Shown piece after piece: positions 8,024-16,892 of a stretch of 64,000 nt of DNA (position 1 is the first letter of the stretch; each line of letters begins with the position of its first letter). The notes under the pieces were generated by a model. It saw only the letters and a program-made list of their open reading frames with translations. It was not told the origin of the DNA and did not search any database. Origin of the DNA: Streptomyces sp. HM190 (GTDB taxonomy: Bacteria > Actinomycetota > Actinomycetes > Streptomycetales > Streptomycetaceae). The stretch is taken from assembly GCF_009857135.1 (NCBI RefSeq), contig NZ_CP047318.1:4030001-4094000 (forward strand), given 5' to 3'. The position numbers and the translations under genes were made by a program.

Positions 8024-9472
8024 ATGCCACTCGCCGCTGCCAGACGCGCTGTCCGGGAGTCCGTCTCGGGGCTGCCCCGCGAGTTCTGGTGGCTGTGGAC
8101 CAGCACCCTCGTCAACCGGCTCGGCGCGTTCGTCGCCACCTTCATGGCGCTCTACCTCACGCTCGACCGCGGCTACTCCGCCTCGTACGCCGGTCTCGTG
8201 GCCTCCCTCCACGGGCTCGGCGGCGTGGTCTCCTCCCTCGGTGCCGGCGTCATGGCGGACCGGCTCGGGCGGCGGCCCACGCTGCTGATCGCCCAGTCCT
8301 CCACGGCCTTCTCCGTCGCTCTCCTCGGCTTCGTGCAGCACCCCGTCGCCATCGCCGCCGTCGCCTTCCTCGTCGGCGCGACCAGCAACGCCTCCCGTCC
8401 GGCGGTGCAGGCGATGATGGCGGACATCGTGCGCCCCGAGGACCGCGTCCGCGCGTTCTCCTTGAACTACTGGGCCATCAACCTGGGCTTCGCCGTCTCC
8501 TCCATGGCCGCCGGCTTCATCGCCGAAGTCAGCTATCTCGCCGGTTTCCTCATCGAGGCGGGCATGACCCTCGTCTGCGCGATCGTCGTCTTCCTCAAGC
8601 TGCCGGAGTCCCGGCCGGAACGTACGACCGCGGAGAAGGCCGCCGCCGACGAGGTCGGCCTGGGGACCGTGCTGCGCGACCGGCGGTTCATGAGCGTCGT
8701 CGGGCTGTCCTTCCTCGTCGCCGTGATCTTCCAGCAGGGCGCGGTCGGGCTGCCCGTCGCCATGGGCGCGGCGGGCTTCACCCCCGCCGACTACGGCCTC
8801 GCGATCGCCGTCAACGGCGTGCTGATCGTCGCGCTCCAGATCCCGGTCACGCGTTTCATCGAGCACCGCGACGCCGGGCGGCTCCTCGTCATCTCGTCCG
8901 TGCTCGCGGGGTACGGCTTCGGCCTCACCGCCTTCGCCGGCTCGATCGGCGCTTTCGCCCTCACCGTCTGCGTGTGGACCCTCGCCGAGATAGTCAACGC
9001 CCCCACGCAGACGAGCCTCGTCGTCCGGCTCTCCCCCGTCCACGGCCGGGGCCGCTACCAGGGCATGTACACCATGTCCTGGTCCGTCGCCGCCCTCGTC
9101 GCGCCGGTGATGTCCGGTGTCGTCATCGACCGGTGGGGCGCGGAGTGGCTGTGGGGGCTGTGCGCGGTGGTGGGGACCGTGGCGGGTGCCGGGTACTGGC
9201 TGCTCATGCGGCGGATGCCGGAGGAGGGCGTGGGCACGGCGGTGGAGGAGCGGCCCGACGAGCAGGCTGTGACAGCAGTGGCGACCGTGACAGCAGCGGC
9301 GACGGTGACAGCAACTACAGCAGCCACAGCAACGACGAAGGCGACGGCAGTGACGGGAACTACGGCAGTCACTGGAGCTACGGCAGCCGCGGCGAACGGG
9401 GCTTCGGTGGTCTCCGCCGACTCAGCCACCTCCGTCGCCTCCCAGGTCACCGCCTCCGGAGATCAGCTCTGA
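8024..9472 (+). CDS. MFS transporter with repetitive Ala/Thr tail
   Basis: A 482-residue transporter of the major facilitator superfamily with about 12 membrane helices. The loop MADRLGRRPTLL (about residues 79-90) is the signature between helices 2 and 3. The substrate is unknown; the architecture resembles drug/proton antiporters. The ATG at 8024 follows GGGGGAC. The last ~75 residues are a low-complexity Ala-Thr-Val tail encoded by short repeats (9240-9470), not expected for the family. Its 3' end overlaps the convergent YbjN gene by ten bases. Confidence 0.88.
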   Translation: MPLAAARRAVRESVSGLPREFWWLWTSTLVNRLGAFVATFMALYLTLDRGYSASYAGLVASLHGLGGVVSSLGAGVMADRLGRRPTLLIAQSSTAFSVALLGFVQHPVAIAAVAFLVGATSNASRPAVQAMMADIVRPEDRVRAFSLNYWAINLGFAVSSMAAGFIAEVSYLAGFLIEAGMTLVCAIVVFLKLPESRPERTTAEKAAADEVGLGTVLRDRRFMSVVGLSFLVAVIFQQGAVGLPVAMGAAGFTPADYGLAIAVNGVLIVALQIPVTRFIEHRDAGRLLVISSVLAGYGFGLTAFAGSIGAFALTVCVWTLAEIVNAPTQTSLVVRLSPVHGRGRYQGMYTMSWSVAALVAPVMSGVVIDRWGAEWLWGLCAVVGTVAGAGYWLLMRRMPEEGVGTAVEERPDEQAVTAVATVTAAATVTATTAATATTKATAVTGTTAVTGATAAAANGASVVSADSATSVASQVTASGDQL

Positions 9473-10032
9473 CGGTCGGCGTCCTTGTCGACTTCCTCGG
9501 CCCCGTCGGCTCCCTCGCTCCCGTCGGCTTCATCTGCCCCCCGCACCTCCGCGTCCCGCGTCAGATGACCGAACGCGTCCAGGTTGCGGGTGGACTCCCC
9601 GCGCGACACCCGCCACGCGTACTCCTTGCGGATCGCGGAGGCGAAACCCAGTTCCAGGAGGGTGTTGAAGGCGCCGTCCGCCGCTTCCAGGACCTGGCCG
9701 AGGAGGCCGTCGATGCTCTCGGGGGTGATGGCGGCGAGCGGCAGCCTGGCGGTGACGTACACGTCGCCGAGCTGGTCGACGGCGTAACTCACCCCGTACA
9801 GCTTGAGGTTGCGCTCCAGGAGCCAGCGGTGGACGCCGGCCTCGTTCTCGTCGGGGTGGCGGATCACGAAGGCGTTCAGGGAGAGGGAGTGCCTGCCGAC
9901 GAGCAGCGAGACCGTGGTGGAGAGCTTGCGCGTCCCGGGGAGTTTCACGACGTAGTTGCCGGTGCCCGGACTCTCCCACTCCAGCTCGGCCTCGGTGAGG
10001 ACCTGCTCGATGATCGCCGCTGCGTCAGCCAT
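9463..10032 (-). CDS. YbjN-domain protein
   Basis: A 189-residue cytosolic protein with a YbjN / type-III-chaperone-like fold, of unknown biochemical role. Features include LEWESPGTGNYVVKLPGTRKL, the VGRHSLSLNAFVIRHPDEN strand pair, and an acidic C-terminal tail rich in Glu, Asp and Gly. The ATG at 10032 has TACGCT six bases upstream (leaderless). It is downstream of mshA on the same strand (gap 61 bases), an arrangement I recall from other Streptomyces. Confidence 0.85.
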   Translation of the reverse strand: MADAAAIIEQVLTEAELEWESPGTGNYVVKLPGTRKLSTTVSLLVGRHSLSLNAFVIRHPDENEAGVHRWLLERNLKLYGVSYAVDQLGDVYVTARLPLAAITPESIDGLLGQVLEAADGAFNTLLELGFASAIRKEYAWRVSRGESTRNLDAFGHLTRDAEVRGADEADGSEGADGAEEVDKDADRQS

Positions 10033-10093
10033 GGGGCGAGCGTACCCGCCAGTAGGGGGCGGGGTGCGGTGCGGCATCTCCCGGGGCGAGGTG

Positions 10094-11434
10094 CTACCCG
10101 TGGTGGGCCCGTGGTCCCTGCCGCCGGTGGTCATGGGTCGCCGCCGTGTACACGTCGGCCGTGGCCTGCGCGGCCGTGTCCCAGCCGAAGGACTCGGCGT
10201 GGCGGGCGGCGGCCTCGCCCATGCGGGCGGAGAGGTCGGGGGTGTCGGCGAAATCGCGCAGCACGCGCGCGTACGCCGCCGGGTCGTGCCCCTGGACGAG
10301 GAAGCCGGTGTGTCCGTCGCGCACCGCGACCGGGAGGCCGCCGACCGCGGCCGCCAGCACCGGCGTACCGGCCGCCTGCGCCTCGATGGCGACGAGCCCG
10401 AAGGACTCGCTGTACGACGGCATGACCAGCACGGACGCCGCCCGGAACCAGTCCGCGAGCTGTTCCTGGCCGACCGGCGGCCTGAAGCGCACGACGTCGG
10501 CGATGCCGAGGCGCGCGGCCAGCTTCTGCAGCCCTTCCGGCTTGGCGAGCCCGCTGCCGCTCGGTCCGCCGACGACCGGCACGACGATCTTCGAGCGCAG
10601 TTCGGGCCGCTCGCCCAGCAGGACGGCCACGGCGCGCAGCAGCACGTCGGGCGCCTTGAGGGGCTGGATACGGCCGGCGAAGAGGGGGATCAGCGCGTCC
10701 TGCGGGAGGCCGAGCCGGGCGCGGGCCGCGGCGCGGCCGTCGGCGGGGCGGAAGCGGTCGAGGTTCACCCCGGGGTGCACGACGGCCACCTTGGCGGGGT
10801 CGGCGTCGTAGTGGCGGACGAGGTCGTCGGCCTCCTCAGCGGTGTTGGCTATGAGGCGGTCGGCGGCGCGTACGACCTGGGTCTCGCCGATGACGCGGGC
10901 GGCGGGCTCGGGGGTGTCGCCTGCGGCGAGCGCGGCGTTCTTGACCTTGGCCATGGTGTGCATGGCGTGCACCAGGGGGACGCCCCACCGTTCGGCGGCG
11001 AGCCAGCCGACGTGGCCGGAGAGCCAGTAGTGCGAGTGGACGAGGTCGTAGTAGCCGGGGCGGTGCCCGGCCCACGCCTGCATCACCCCGTGCGTGAAGG
11101 CACACAGCTGGGCGGGCAGGTCCTCCTTCGCCAGGCCCTCGTACGGGCCCGCGTCGACGTGCCGGACGAGGACGCCGGGCGCCAGCTCGACCTTCGGCCG
11201 GAGGGCGGCCGTCGTGGCCCGCGTGAAGATCTCCACCTCGATGTTGAGCGCGGCGAGGCGCTGCGCCAGCTCCACGATGTAGACGTTCATGCCGCCGGCG
11301 TCGCCCGTGCCCGGCTGGTGGAGCGGCGAGGTGTGCACGGACAGCATCGCCACGCGGCGGGGTTTCCTGTGCAGCCTCAACCGTGAAGCGGCAGTCGGAG
11401 AGCGTCGCCCGAGCCTGCTGACGTAGTGGCTCAC
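10094..11434 (-). CDS. mshA: MshA, first glycosyltransferase of mycothiol synthesis
   Basis: A 446-residue GT4-family enzyme that joins UDP-GlcNAc to 1L-inositol-1-phosphate. The N-terminal Rossmann domain has LSVHTSPLHQPGTGDAGGMN; the C-terminal domain has the FAGRIQPLKAPDVLL and SYSESFGLVAIEAQAAGTPV motifs binding the nucleotide sugar. The GTG at 11434 is chosen because GAGGAGGAA lies just upstream and the sequence VSHYVSRLGRR matches the family N-terminus; the frame stays open for another 247 codons through repetitive DNA but without similarity. Mycothiol is the major thiol of actinomycetes; mshD lies at 53.6 kb. Confidence 0.96.
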   Translation of the reverse strand: MSHYVSRLGRRSPTAASRLRLHRKPRRVAMLSVHTSPLHQPGTGDAGGMNVYIVELAQRLAALNIEVEIFTRATTAALRPKVELAPGVLVRHVDAGPYEGLAKEDLPAQLCAFTHGVMQAWAGHRPGYYDLVHSHYWLSGHVGWLAAERWGVPLVHAMHTMAKVKNAALAAGDTPEPAARVIGETQVVRAADRLIANTAEEADDLVRHYDADPAKVAVVHPGVNLDRFRPADGRAAARARLGLPQDALIPLFAGRIQPLKAPDVLLRAVAVLLGERPELRSKIVVPVVGGPSGSGLAKPEGLQKLAARLGIADVVRFRPPVGQEQLADWFRAASVLVMPSYSESFGLVAIEAQAAGTPVLAAAVGGLPVAVRDGHTGFLVQGHDPAAYARVLRDFADTPDLSARMGEAAARHAESFGWDTAAQATADVYTAATHDHRRQGPRAHHG

Positions 11435-11893
11435 GTGGCGTTCCTCCTCGCTGCGGGCATGCCGTTCGGAGGGTGTGCGGACCCTCTCCGCAGGTGGAAC
11501 ACCGGACCTGGCGGTTCCATTTCCTCTTTGCAAAAGAATTACCGACCCTCGCTCAACCGTTCGACCGTGGGCGGAGTACGGGTACGGGGTTCGCGCGGCC
11601 CCGGCTGTCCGGCGGGCAGGCGGAGGGACCGACAGACAGGGGGCGGGCAGGCAGCCGGGCCGGGCGTGCCCCAGGACCGGAACCGAGACCGGGACCGGAA
11701 CCGGAACCGGGGCCAGGACCGGGACCGGGGCCAGGACCGGGACCGGGGCCAGGACCGGGACCGGGGCCAGGACCGGGACCGGAACCGGGGGACCGGAACC
11801 GGGGGGCCGGGACCGGGGCTGCCACGGCCAGGGGTGCCAGGGGTGCCAGGGGTGGAGCCCCATGGCCCGCCCCGCCCCCCATACGCTCAACCC
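11435..11893. other. mshA-methyltransferase intergenic region with repeats
   Basis: About 460 bases containing the mshA ribosome site, a relatively A-rich stretch near 11525-11545, an 18-bp tandem array (11709-11780) and three GCCAGGGGT units near 11830. The methyltransferase -10 element TACGCT (11882-11887) is at the right edge. No gene is supported. Confidence 0.6.
11709..11780. repeat. 18-bp tandem repeat, four perfect copies
   Basis: GGGGCCAGGACCGGGACC occurs four times head-to-tail (11709, 11727, 11745, 11763). Related decayed units extend from about 11675 to 11815. There are no spacers, so this is a minisatellite and not a CRISPR. Confidence 0.95.
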
Positions 11894-12754
11894 ATGGCAC
11901 GACCCGTCGGCACGGTGACCCGCGGCACCACCAACCCCAACCGTCTGCGCCGCATGGACCGCTGGATCGCGGCGACCCATGGCGCCGAACTCCGCCGCGC
12001 CGCCACCCCCCTCGCCGTGGACCTCGGCTACGGCGCCGCCCCCTGGACCGCGCTGGAGCTGCTGCGGCGCCTGCGCGCGGCAGCGCCCCGTACCGAGGTC
12101 GTCGGCGTCGAGATCGACCCGGCCAGGGTGGCGGCGGCGCAACCGTACGCGTGCGACGGACTGACCTTCCGGCACGGCGGCTTCGAGGTGCCCGTACCGG
12201 GCCGCCCGACCCTCATCCGGGCGGCGAACGTCCTGCGGCAGTACGACGAGGAGGAGGTCGCCGCCGTGTGGGAGCGGCTGTGCGCCCGCCTCGCGCCGGG
12301 CACCCCGCCGCCACCCGGTGGCCTACCGGGCTCCACGGGCGGCCCATCGGCCTCCACGGGCGGGCTGTCAGCCTCCACGGGCGGGCTGCTCGTCGAGGGC
12401 ACCTGCGACGAGATCGGCCGTCGGCACGTCTGGGTCGCCCTCGGCCCGGAGGGCCCCCGCACGGTCACGTTCGCGACCCGGCTGGGCTCGCTGGAGCGCC
12501 CCTCGGACCTCGCCGAGCGCCTCCCCAAGGCGCTGATCCACCGCAACGTGCCGGGCGAACCCGTCCACGCCTTCCTCCGCGACTTCGACCGCGCCTGGGC
12601 CGCCGCCGCGCCGTACGCCTCGTACGGTGCCCGCCAGCGCTGGATCCGCACGATCCGCGATCTGCGTGCGGACTGGCCGGTGCGGGACGGCGTCACTCGC
12701 TGGCGCCAGGGCGAAGTGACCGTGGCGTGGGAGGCGTTGGCCCCACGGACCTGA
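11894..12754 (+). CDS. Class I SAM-dependent methyltransferase-like protein
   Basis: A 286-residue protein with a Rossmann methyltransferase start: AVDLGYGAAPWTALELLRRL (motif I, about residues 41-60) and VVGVEIDPARV (motif II acidic residue). The substrate is unknown. Between the core and the last strands there is an in-frame insertion of three 21-bp repeats (12319-12381) coding for Gly-Ser-Thr-Gly-Gly-type heptads, which looks like lineage-specific expansion. The ATG at 11894 has TACGCT six bases upstream and no ribosome site, so it is probably leaderless. It is divergent from mshA. Confidence 0.82.
   Translation: MARPVGTVTRGTTNPNRLRRMDRWIAATHGAELRRAATPLAVDLGYGAAPWTALELLRRLRAAAPRTEVVGVEIDPARVAAAQPYACDGLTFRHGGFEVPVPGRPTLIRAANVLRQYDEEEVAAVWERLCARLAPGTPPPPGGLPGSTGGPSASTGGLSASTGGLLVEGTCDEIGRRHVWVALGPEGPRTVTFATRLGSLERPSDLAERLPKALIHRNVPGEPVHAFLRDFDRAWAAAAPYASYGARQRWIRTIRDLRADWPVRDGVTRWRQGEVTVAWEALAPRT
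12319..12381. repeat. 21-bp in-frame repeat inside methyltransferase
   Basis: Three units ending CTCCACGGG start at 12319, 12340 and 12361. They keep the reading frame and encode repeats of the type (P/S)(G/A)STGG. Confidence 0.85.
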
Positions 12755-13051
12755 GCCACACCCCGCCACCTGACTCACGCCCCACCTGGCCCACACCCCA
12801 CCTGAACCATCCCGACCCGGTGACACGCCGCAGCCGTCTCGTGACGGGAGGGAACGAACGCGGTGAGTCGTTCGTCACACAGGTCGGGGCGCGGTCATGC
12901 GGGAGGGAGCAGGGGGAAGGGAGTTCCTGCCCGCCTCTGTCGCATGGCGCGACTCCATGGCACGATCACCCAGGCGCCAGAAGTTACTGACGGTTAATCA
13001 ATTCTCCTGGCGCATGTCGTCGGCGCCGAGACGGGTTTGGGGGCAAGGGCT

Positions 13052-14173
13052 ATGGGAGCCGGCAAGCGGAGCCTGACCATGTCGGCCGTGGCCGTGGTCT
13101 GCGCGTTGACCGTGCTGGGCGCACCGGTCACCGCGTACGCGAGCCAGAAGCAGCCGACCGACCCGACCCCCACCACGACACCGGCCCCTTCCCCTTCGGG
13201 CACGGGCACCCCTGACGCGGGCTCCGCGCCGGTCACCAACGAGGAGTTGGAAGCCGTACGCGCGAAGCTGGAGGGTCTCTACCACGACGCGGCGGTGGCC
13301 ACGGGCGCGTACAACGCGGCGGAGGAGAAGGCGGACAAGCAGTCCGCCGAGATCGTCGACCTGGCGAACGAGATCGTCAAGGGCCAGGAGAAGCTGGACA
13401 AGTTGCAGGACCTGATCGGTGCCGCGGCCCGCGCCCAGTACCGGGGCGGCAGCCTGCCGCCCGAGGTGCAGCTGTGGCTGAGCGAGAACCCCCAGGAGTT
13501 CCTGGAGGGCGCGGACCGGCTGCGCCAGGGGCAGTTGGCGACCAAGGGCCTGCTCGCCGAGATGAAGCGCACGCAGGACGACCTGGAGCAGTACTCCAAG
13601 GACGCATCGGCGCGCTGGGAGAAGCTCGAGGCGAACCGCAAGGCCAAGGAGAAGGCCAAGAAGAAGATCAAGAAGCAGATCGCCGCCGCCGAGAAGCTCG
13701 AGTCCGAGCTGGAGGACGACGAGCGGGAGCGGCTGGCCGAGCTGGAGGAGGACGCCGCACGGCAGTCACAGGCCGCCTGGCTGGACTCCGGCATCCTCGA
13801 CGAGATCGACGGCAAGGCCTCCGAGCAGGGCAAGAAGGCCGTGAAGTTCGCGACGGACCAGATCGGCAAACCGTACGAATGGGGCGCCGAGGGCCCGCGG
13901 ACGTACGACTGCTCCGGCCTCACCAGTCAGGCGTGGATCGCGGCGGGCCGGGGCATCCCCCGCACCTCGCAGGAGCAGTGGCGGCAGCTCACGCGCATCC
14001 CCGTCGAGAACATGCGCCCCGGCGACCTGATCATCTACAACGCCGACGCGAGCCATGTCGCGATGTACATAGGCGACGGCGCGATCGTCCACGCCCCGCG
14101 CCCGGGACGGACGGTGACGATCGCGGGAGCGGGCTCCATGCCGATCCTGGGAGTCGTACGCCCCGACGCGTGA
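13052..14173 (+). CDS. Secreted NlpC/P60 peptidoglycan endopeptidase
   Basis: A 373-residue exported cell-wall hydrolase, expected to cut peptide bonds of peptidoglycan stems. There is a signal peptide (hydrophobic to about residue 29, cleavage near AYA-SQ), a Thr/Pro-rich linker, a long coiled coil rich in Lys/Glu (about residues 60-250), then the NlpC/P60 domain with catalytic Cys in YDCSGL (about 286), His in SHVAMYIGDG and a third polar residue in VHAPRPG. This resembles RipA/CwlO-like proteins whose coiled coil controls activity. ATG 13052 is preferred over a TTG 15 bases earlier. Its 3' end is duplicated in tandem. Confidence 0.93.
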   Translation: MGAGKRSLTMSAVAVVCALTVLGAPVTAYASQKQPTDPTPTTTPAPSPSGTGTPDAGSAPVTNEELEAVRAKLEGLYHDAAVATGAYNAAEEKADKQSAEIVDLANEIVKGQEKLDKLQDLIGAAARAQYRGGSLPPEVQLWLSENPQEFLEGADRLRQGQLATKGLLAEMKRTQDDLEQYSKDASARWEKLEANRKAKEKAKKKIKKQIAAAEKLESELEDDERERLAELEEDAARQSQAAWLDSGILDEIDGKASEQGKKAVKFATDQIGKPYEWGAEGPRTYDCSGLTSQAWIAAGRGIPRTSQEQWRQLTRIPVENMRPGDLIIYNADASHVAMYIGDGAIVHAPRPGRTVTIAGAGSMPILGVVRPDA

Positions 14174-14231
14174 CCGGCGGGCGCCATGCCGATCCGCGGA
14201 GTCGCACGCCCCGACGCGTGACCGGCGGGCG
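14136..14231. repeat. 48-bp tandem duplication of a gene's 3' end including its stop codon
   Basis: The segment starting CCATGCCGATCC at 14136 is repeated from 14184 with a few changes. The first copy holds the last codons and TGA of the NlpC/P60 gene; the second copy lies in non-coding DNA and carries a second in-frame-like TGA. Confidence 0.88.
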
Positions 14232-14752
14232 CCGCGACCGGCGGCGACACCAGTGGCCGACGACGCGCGCGGCGGGCGGCGCCGCCACCGGTGGGCACCC
14301 ACACCGACAGGCGACCCTGGGCCGGATGCGCCGCCCGGTCCCGCGCCGGCGGCCGTGACCCACCCCCTGACCCGCCCGCGTTCCGTCCGCCGCGCTCCCG
14401 CTCGGTGCTGGATCCGCCCCCCGGTCGCCCCTCGACCCCACCCCACCACGCCCGCAATGCACCGAAATCTGACGACCCGTATGCCGCACCCCGGCCAGGT
14501 GACCCACCCCACGTGACTCCCACCACCTTCGGCCACCGGCTCAACCCCCGTCGCGTGACATTCGTCATCCCTGGGGAAAGCCCTGTCATGTCCAAATGCG
14601 CTACAGGATGCGGCATATGACGCTGGCCGATTGCCTTACGGCGCCCCGCCAAGCATTCCGTTGCGGCGGCGCCTGGCGCTAAGGTCCCCGTCGGTGGGTC
14701 GAGGTCCCTCGCCCCGCCCGTGCCCTCGGGGGGAGGGAAGGAACCCAAGACG
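14174..14752. other. Intergenic region upstream of the PP2C gene
   Basis: About 580 bases. It holds the second copy of the 48-bp duplication, more GGCGGGCGC-type repeats to about 14300, a GC-rich middle with no gene, and a less GC-rich stretch (14500-14660). A weak promoter-like pair TTCCGT (14656-14661) and TAAGGT (14680-14685) with an 18-base spacer precedes the GGGGGAGGGAAGG ribosome site of the next gene. Confidence 0.45.
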
Positions 14753-16171
14753 ATGCCCGTACCCGTACCGCGGCAGAGAGCCATCCCGGCCGTGGAGAGT
14801 GGTCAGGCGCACGCCGTGTCCGCACCCAGCGGCCCGTCCGGAGAGGGGGCGGCCCTGAACGCCTCGGCCCTGGCCCCTGCCGACAAGTCCACACACCCGG
14901 CCGGTCCGACCACCGGCGTGGTCGCCCCTACCGGCACCACCAACCTCACGGTGCTGCTGATCGAGGACGACCCGGCCGGTTCGCTCAACGTGCCCGAACT
15001 GCTCGACTCCGCGGGCAAGCCGATCCGTGTCCGCACCGCGCGCAACCTCACCGAGGCCCAGCGGCTGCTGACCGACGACGTCAACTGCATCCTCCTGGAC
15101 CTGGCGCTGCCGGCCCCGGGCCGCGTCGCCGACGCCCCGGCCGCCGCCGGCGGCGGCACCGCCACGGAGACCGTCACCGACATCGACGAACTCTCCGTCC
15201 TCAAGCACGTCCTGGAGCTGGCCCCCCGCCACGCCGTCCTCGCCCTCACCGACTCCGGTGACGCAGAGCGCGGCGCGGAGGCCGTGCGGGTGGGCGCGCA
15301 GGACTATCTCTTCCGCGACGAGCTGGACGGCCGGCTGCTGAGCCGGGCGATCCGCTACGCGGTGGAGCGCAAGCGGTCGGACACGGCCGAGCGCCGGCTC
15401 ACGGAGTCCCGGCTGCGCGCCCAGGAGAACGCGCGCCTGGAGCGGGGCCTGCTGCCGACGCCGTTGCTGGAGGGCTCGTCGCTGCGGTTCGCGGCGCGCT
15501 ACCGGCCGGGCCGTTCCCGGGCGCTGCTCGGCGGCGACTTCTACGACACCGTCCGCACCCCCGACGGCACGGTCCACGTCATGATCGGCGACGTCTGCGG
15601 GCACGGCCCGGACGAGGCGGCGCTCGGCGTGGAGCTGCGCATCGCCTGGCGGGCGCTGACCTTCGCGGGGCTGTGCGGCGACGAGCTGCTCTCGACGCTC
15701 CAGCGCGTCCTGGAGCACGAGCGGGAGAACGACGAGATCTTCGCGACGCTCTGCACGGTCGACATCGCGCCCGACGGGCGCCGCGCGGGCCTGTGCCTGG
15801 CCGGCCACCCGTCGCCGCTGATCGCCCGCCACGGGCGGGACGGCGCCGTGCCGTCGGCCGAGCTTCTGCCGTACGACAACAACGGCCCCGCCCTCGGCCT
15901 GCTGCCGAACGCGCGCTGGCCGCGCACGCAGATCGAGCTGGGCGCCGCCTGGAGCCTGATGCTCTACACGGACGGGCTGATAGAGGGCCGGATCGGCGAG
16001 GGCAAGGAGCGCCTCGGCCAGGACGGCATGGTGGCGATGGTCCGCCGCCAGCTCGCGCAGGGGCTGCGCGGCGAGGAGCTGCTGCGCGCCGCGGTGAACG
16101 AGGTGCGCGACCTCAACGGCGGCGAGCTGACCGACGACGTGGCCGTACTGCTGCTGGACCGCGAGGGCTGA
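14753..16171 (+). CDS. Receiver-domain PP2C-type phosphatase (RsbU/SpoIIE-like)
   Basis: A 472-residue signalling protein. Residues 1-65 are a disordered leader. Residues 66-200 form a response-regulator receiver (LTVLLIEDDPAG, with the phospho-acceptor position in ILLDLALP). The C-terminal half is a PPM/SpoIIE serine phosphatase with LLGGDFYDTV and VMIGDVCGHGPDEAA (metal-binding Asp residues), ending GELTDDVAVLLL. Such proteins dephosphorylate anti-anti-sigma factors and so release sigma factors. ATG 14753 has GGGGGAGGG upstream. The receiver has a Gly/Ala-rich insertion after the acceptor region (GGGTATETV). Confidence 0.9.
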   Translation: MPVPVPRQRAIPAVESGQAHAVSAPSGPSGEGAALNASALAPADKSTHPAGPTTGVVAPTGTTNLTVLLIEDDPAGSLNVPELLDSAGKPIRVRTARNLTEAQRLLTDDVNCILLDLALPAPGRVADAPAAAGGGTATETVTDIDELSVLKHVLELAPRHAVLALTDSGDAERGAEAVRVGAQDYLFRDELDGRLLSRAIRYAVERKRSDTAERRLTESRLRAQENARLERGLLPTPLLEGSSLRFAARYRPGRSRALLGGDFYDTVRTPDGTVHVMIGDVCGHGPDEAALGVELRIAWRALTFAGLCGDELLSTLQRVLEHERENDEIFATLCTVDIAPDGRRAGLCLAGHPSPLIARHGRDGAVPSAELLPYDNNGPALGLLPNARWPRTQIELGAAWSLMLYTDGLIEGRIGEGKERLGQDGMVAMVRRQLAQGLRGEELLRAAVNEVRDLNGGELTDDVAVLLLDREG

Positions 16172-16321
16172 CCCCCCCTGCACTGGTCCGGCCCGCGCGA
16201 CCCGGGCCGCCTGCGGCCAGGTGCCGTGCCCGGAAAGGTTCACCGGCTCGCGACGCGCCCGGCACTAGGTCAGCCCGTACGACCCGTCCACGATCGGGCC
16301 CGTACGGCGGGGTGAGGTCGG

Positions 16322-16666
16322 TCAGCGACCGCCGTTGTACGGCCCGTACGGTCCGTCGCTGCTGGAGCCGCGGCTGCCGCCCCGGCCACCGCCGCCGGAG
16401 ATCTGGCGCACGGCGGGGCGCACGTCGACGATGTAGACGATGCTGGCGATGAGGCCGATGATCGGCAGGAACGACAGCAGCGGGAACAGCAGGCTCACGA
16501 CGAGCGCGATCCCGAGGATGATCAGCCAGAACACCTTGGTCTGCTTGTCGGTCGCCCGGAACGCGTCCTCACGCCGGAAAACGGCGTCGACCAGCGCGAA
16601 CGCGGCGAGGGCGATCACTGCGAGCTGCAGCAGTCCCATGAACCCAGCGAAGCCGTTCATCAGCAT
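16322..16666 (-). CDS. DUF2516-family small membrane protein
   Basis: A 114-residue integral membrane protein with three predicted helices (about residues 4-26, 45-67, 68-85) and a Gly/Ser/Arg-rich cytoplasmic tail. It matches the actinobacterial DUF2516 pattern: AFALVDAVFRREDAFRATDKQTKVFW. The function is unknown. The ATG at 16666 is chosen over a GTG five codons earlier because the upstream residues are not conserved in my memory of the family. It is convergent with the PP2C gene. Confidence 0.85.
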   Translation of the reverse strand: MLMNGFAGFMGLLQLAVIALAAFALVDAVFRREDAFRATDKQTKVFWLIILGIALVVSLLFPLLSFLPIIGLIASIVYIVDVRPAVRQISGGGGRGGSRGSSSDGPYGPYNGGR

Positions 16667-16756
16667 GCTGCCCACCACCACCCGTTCTCTTCGCTGTCGC
16701 GGTTCTCACGGTCACGGTCTTTGCGAACACTCCTACGGGGCCACCGTACCCGTAGA

Positions 16757-16789
16757 ACGGGCCGGACACCCCAAAGGTGCCCGGCCCGT
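16757..16789 (-). terminator. Terminator downstream of the HBHA-like gene
   Basis: Arms ACGGGCCGGACACC and GGTGCCCGGCCCGT (14 bases, one mismatch) around CCAAA. Confidence 0.7.
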
Positions 16790-16892
16790 CCCCGTACCGT
16801 GTCCTCCGGCGCCGCACCGACCTCCGGCGGGCGCCGCGACGCTCACCGGCGGGCGCCGTGGCTTTCGCGTCCGTCCGGTGGGCGCGTGCCGC

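Noticed and set aside
11675..11815. CRISPR array at the 18-bp repeats
   Set aside because: Repeats are head-to-tail without unique spacers, and no cas genes are present. The same holds for 53217-53390.
11435..12175. Long N-terminal extension of MshA
   Set aside because: The frame is open through minisatellite DNA, but MshA homologs begin at the ribosome-site-preceded GTG at 11434.
12755..13051. c-di-AMP (ydaO) riboswitch before the NlpC/P60 gene, often seen in Streptomyces
   Set aside because: The conserved purine-rich loops of the ydaO motif were not found on either strand; only an unrelated ACGAACG repeat and short inverted parts are present.
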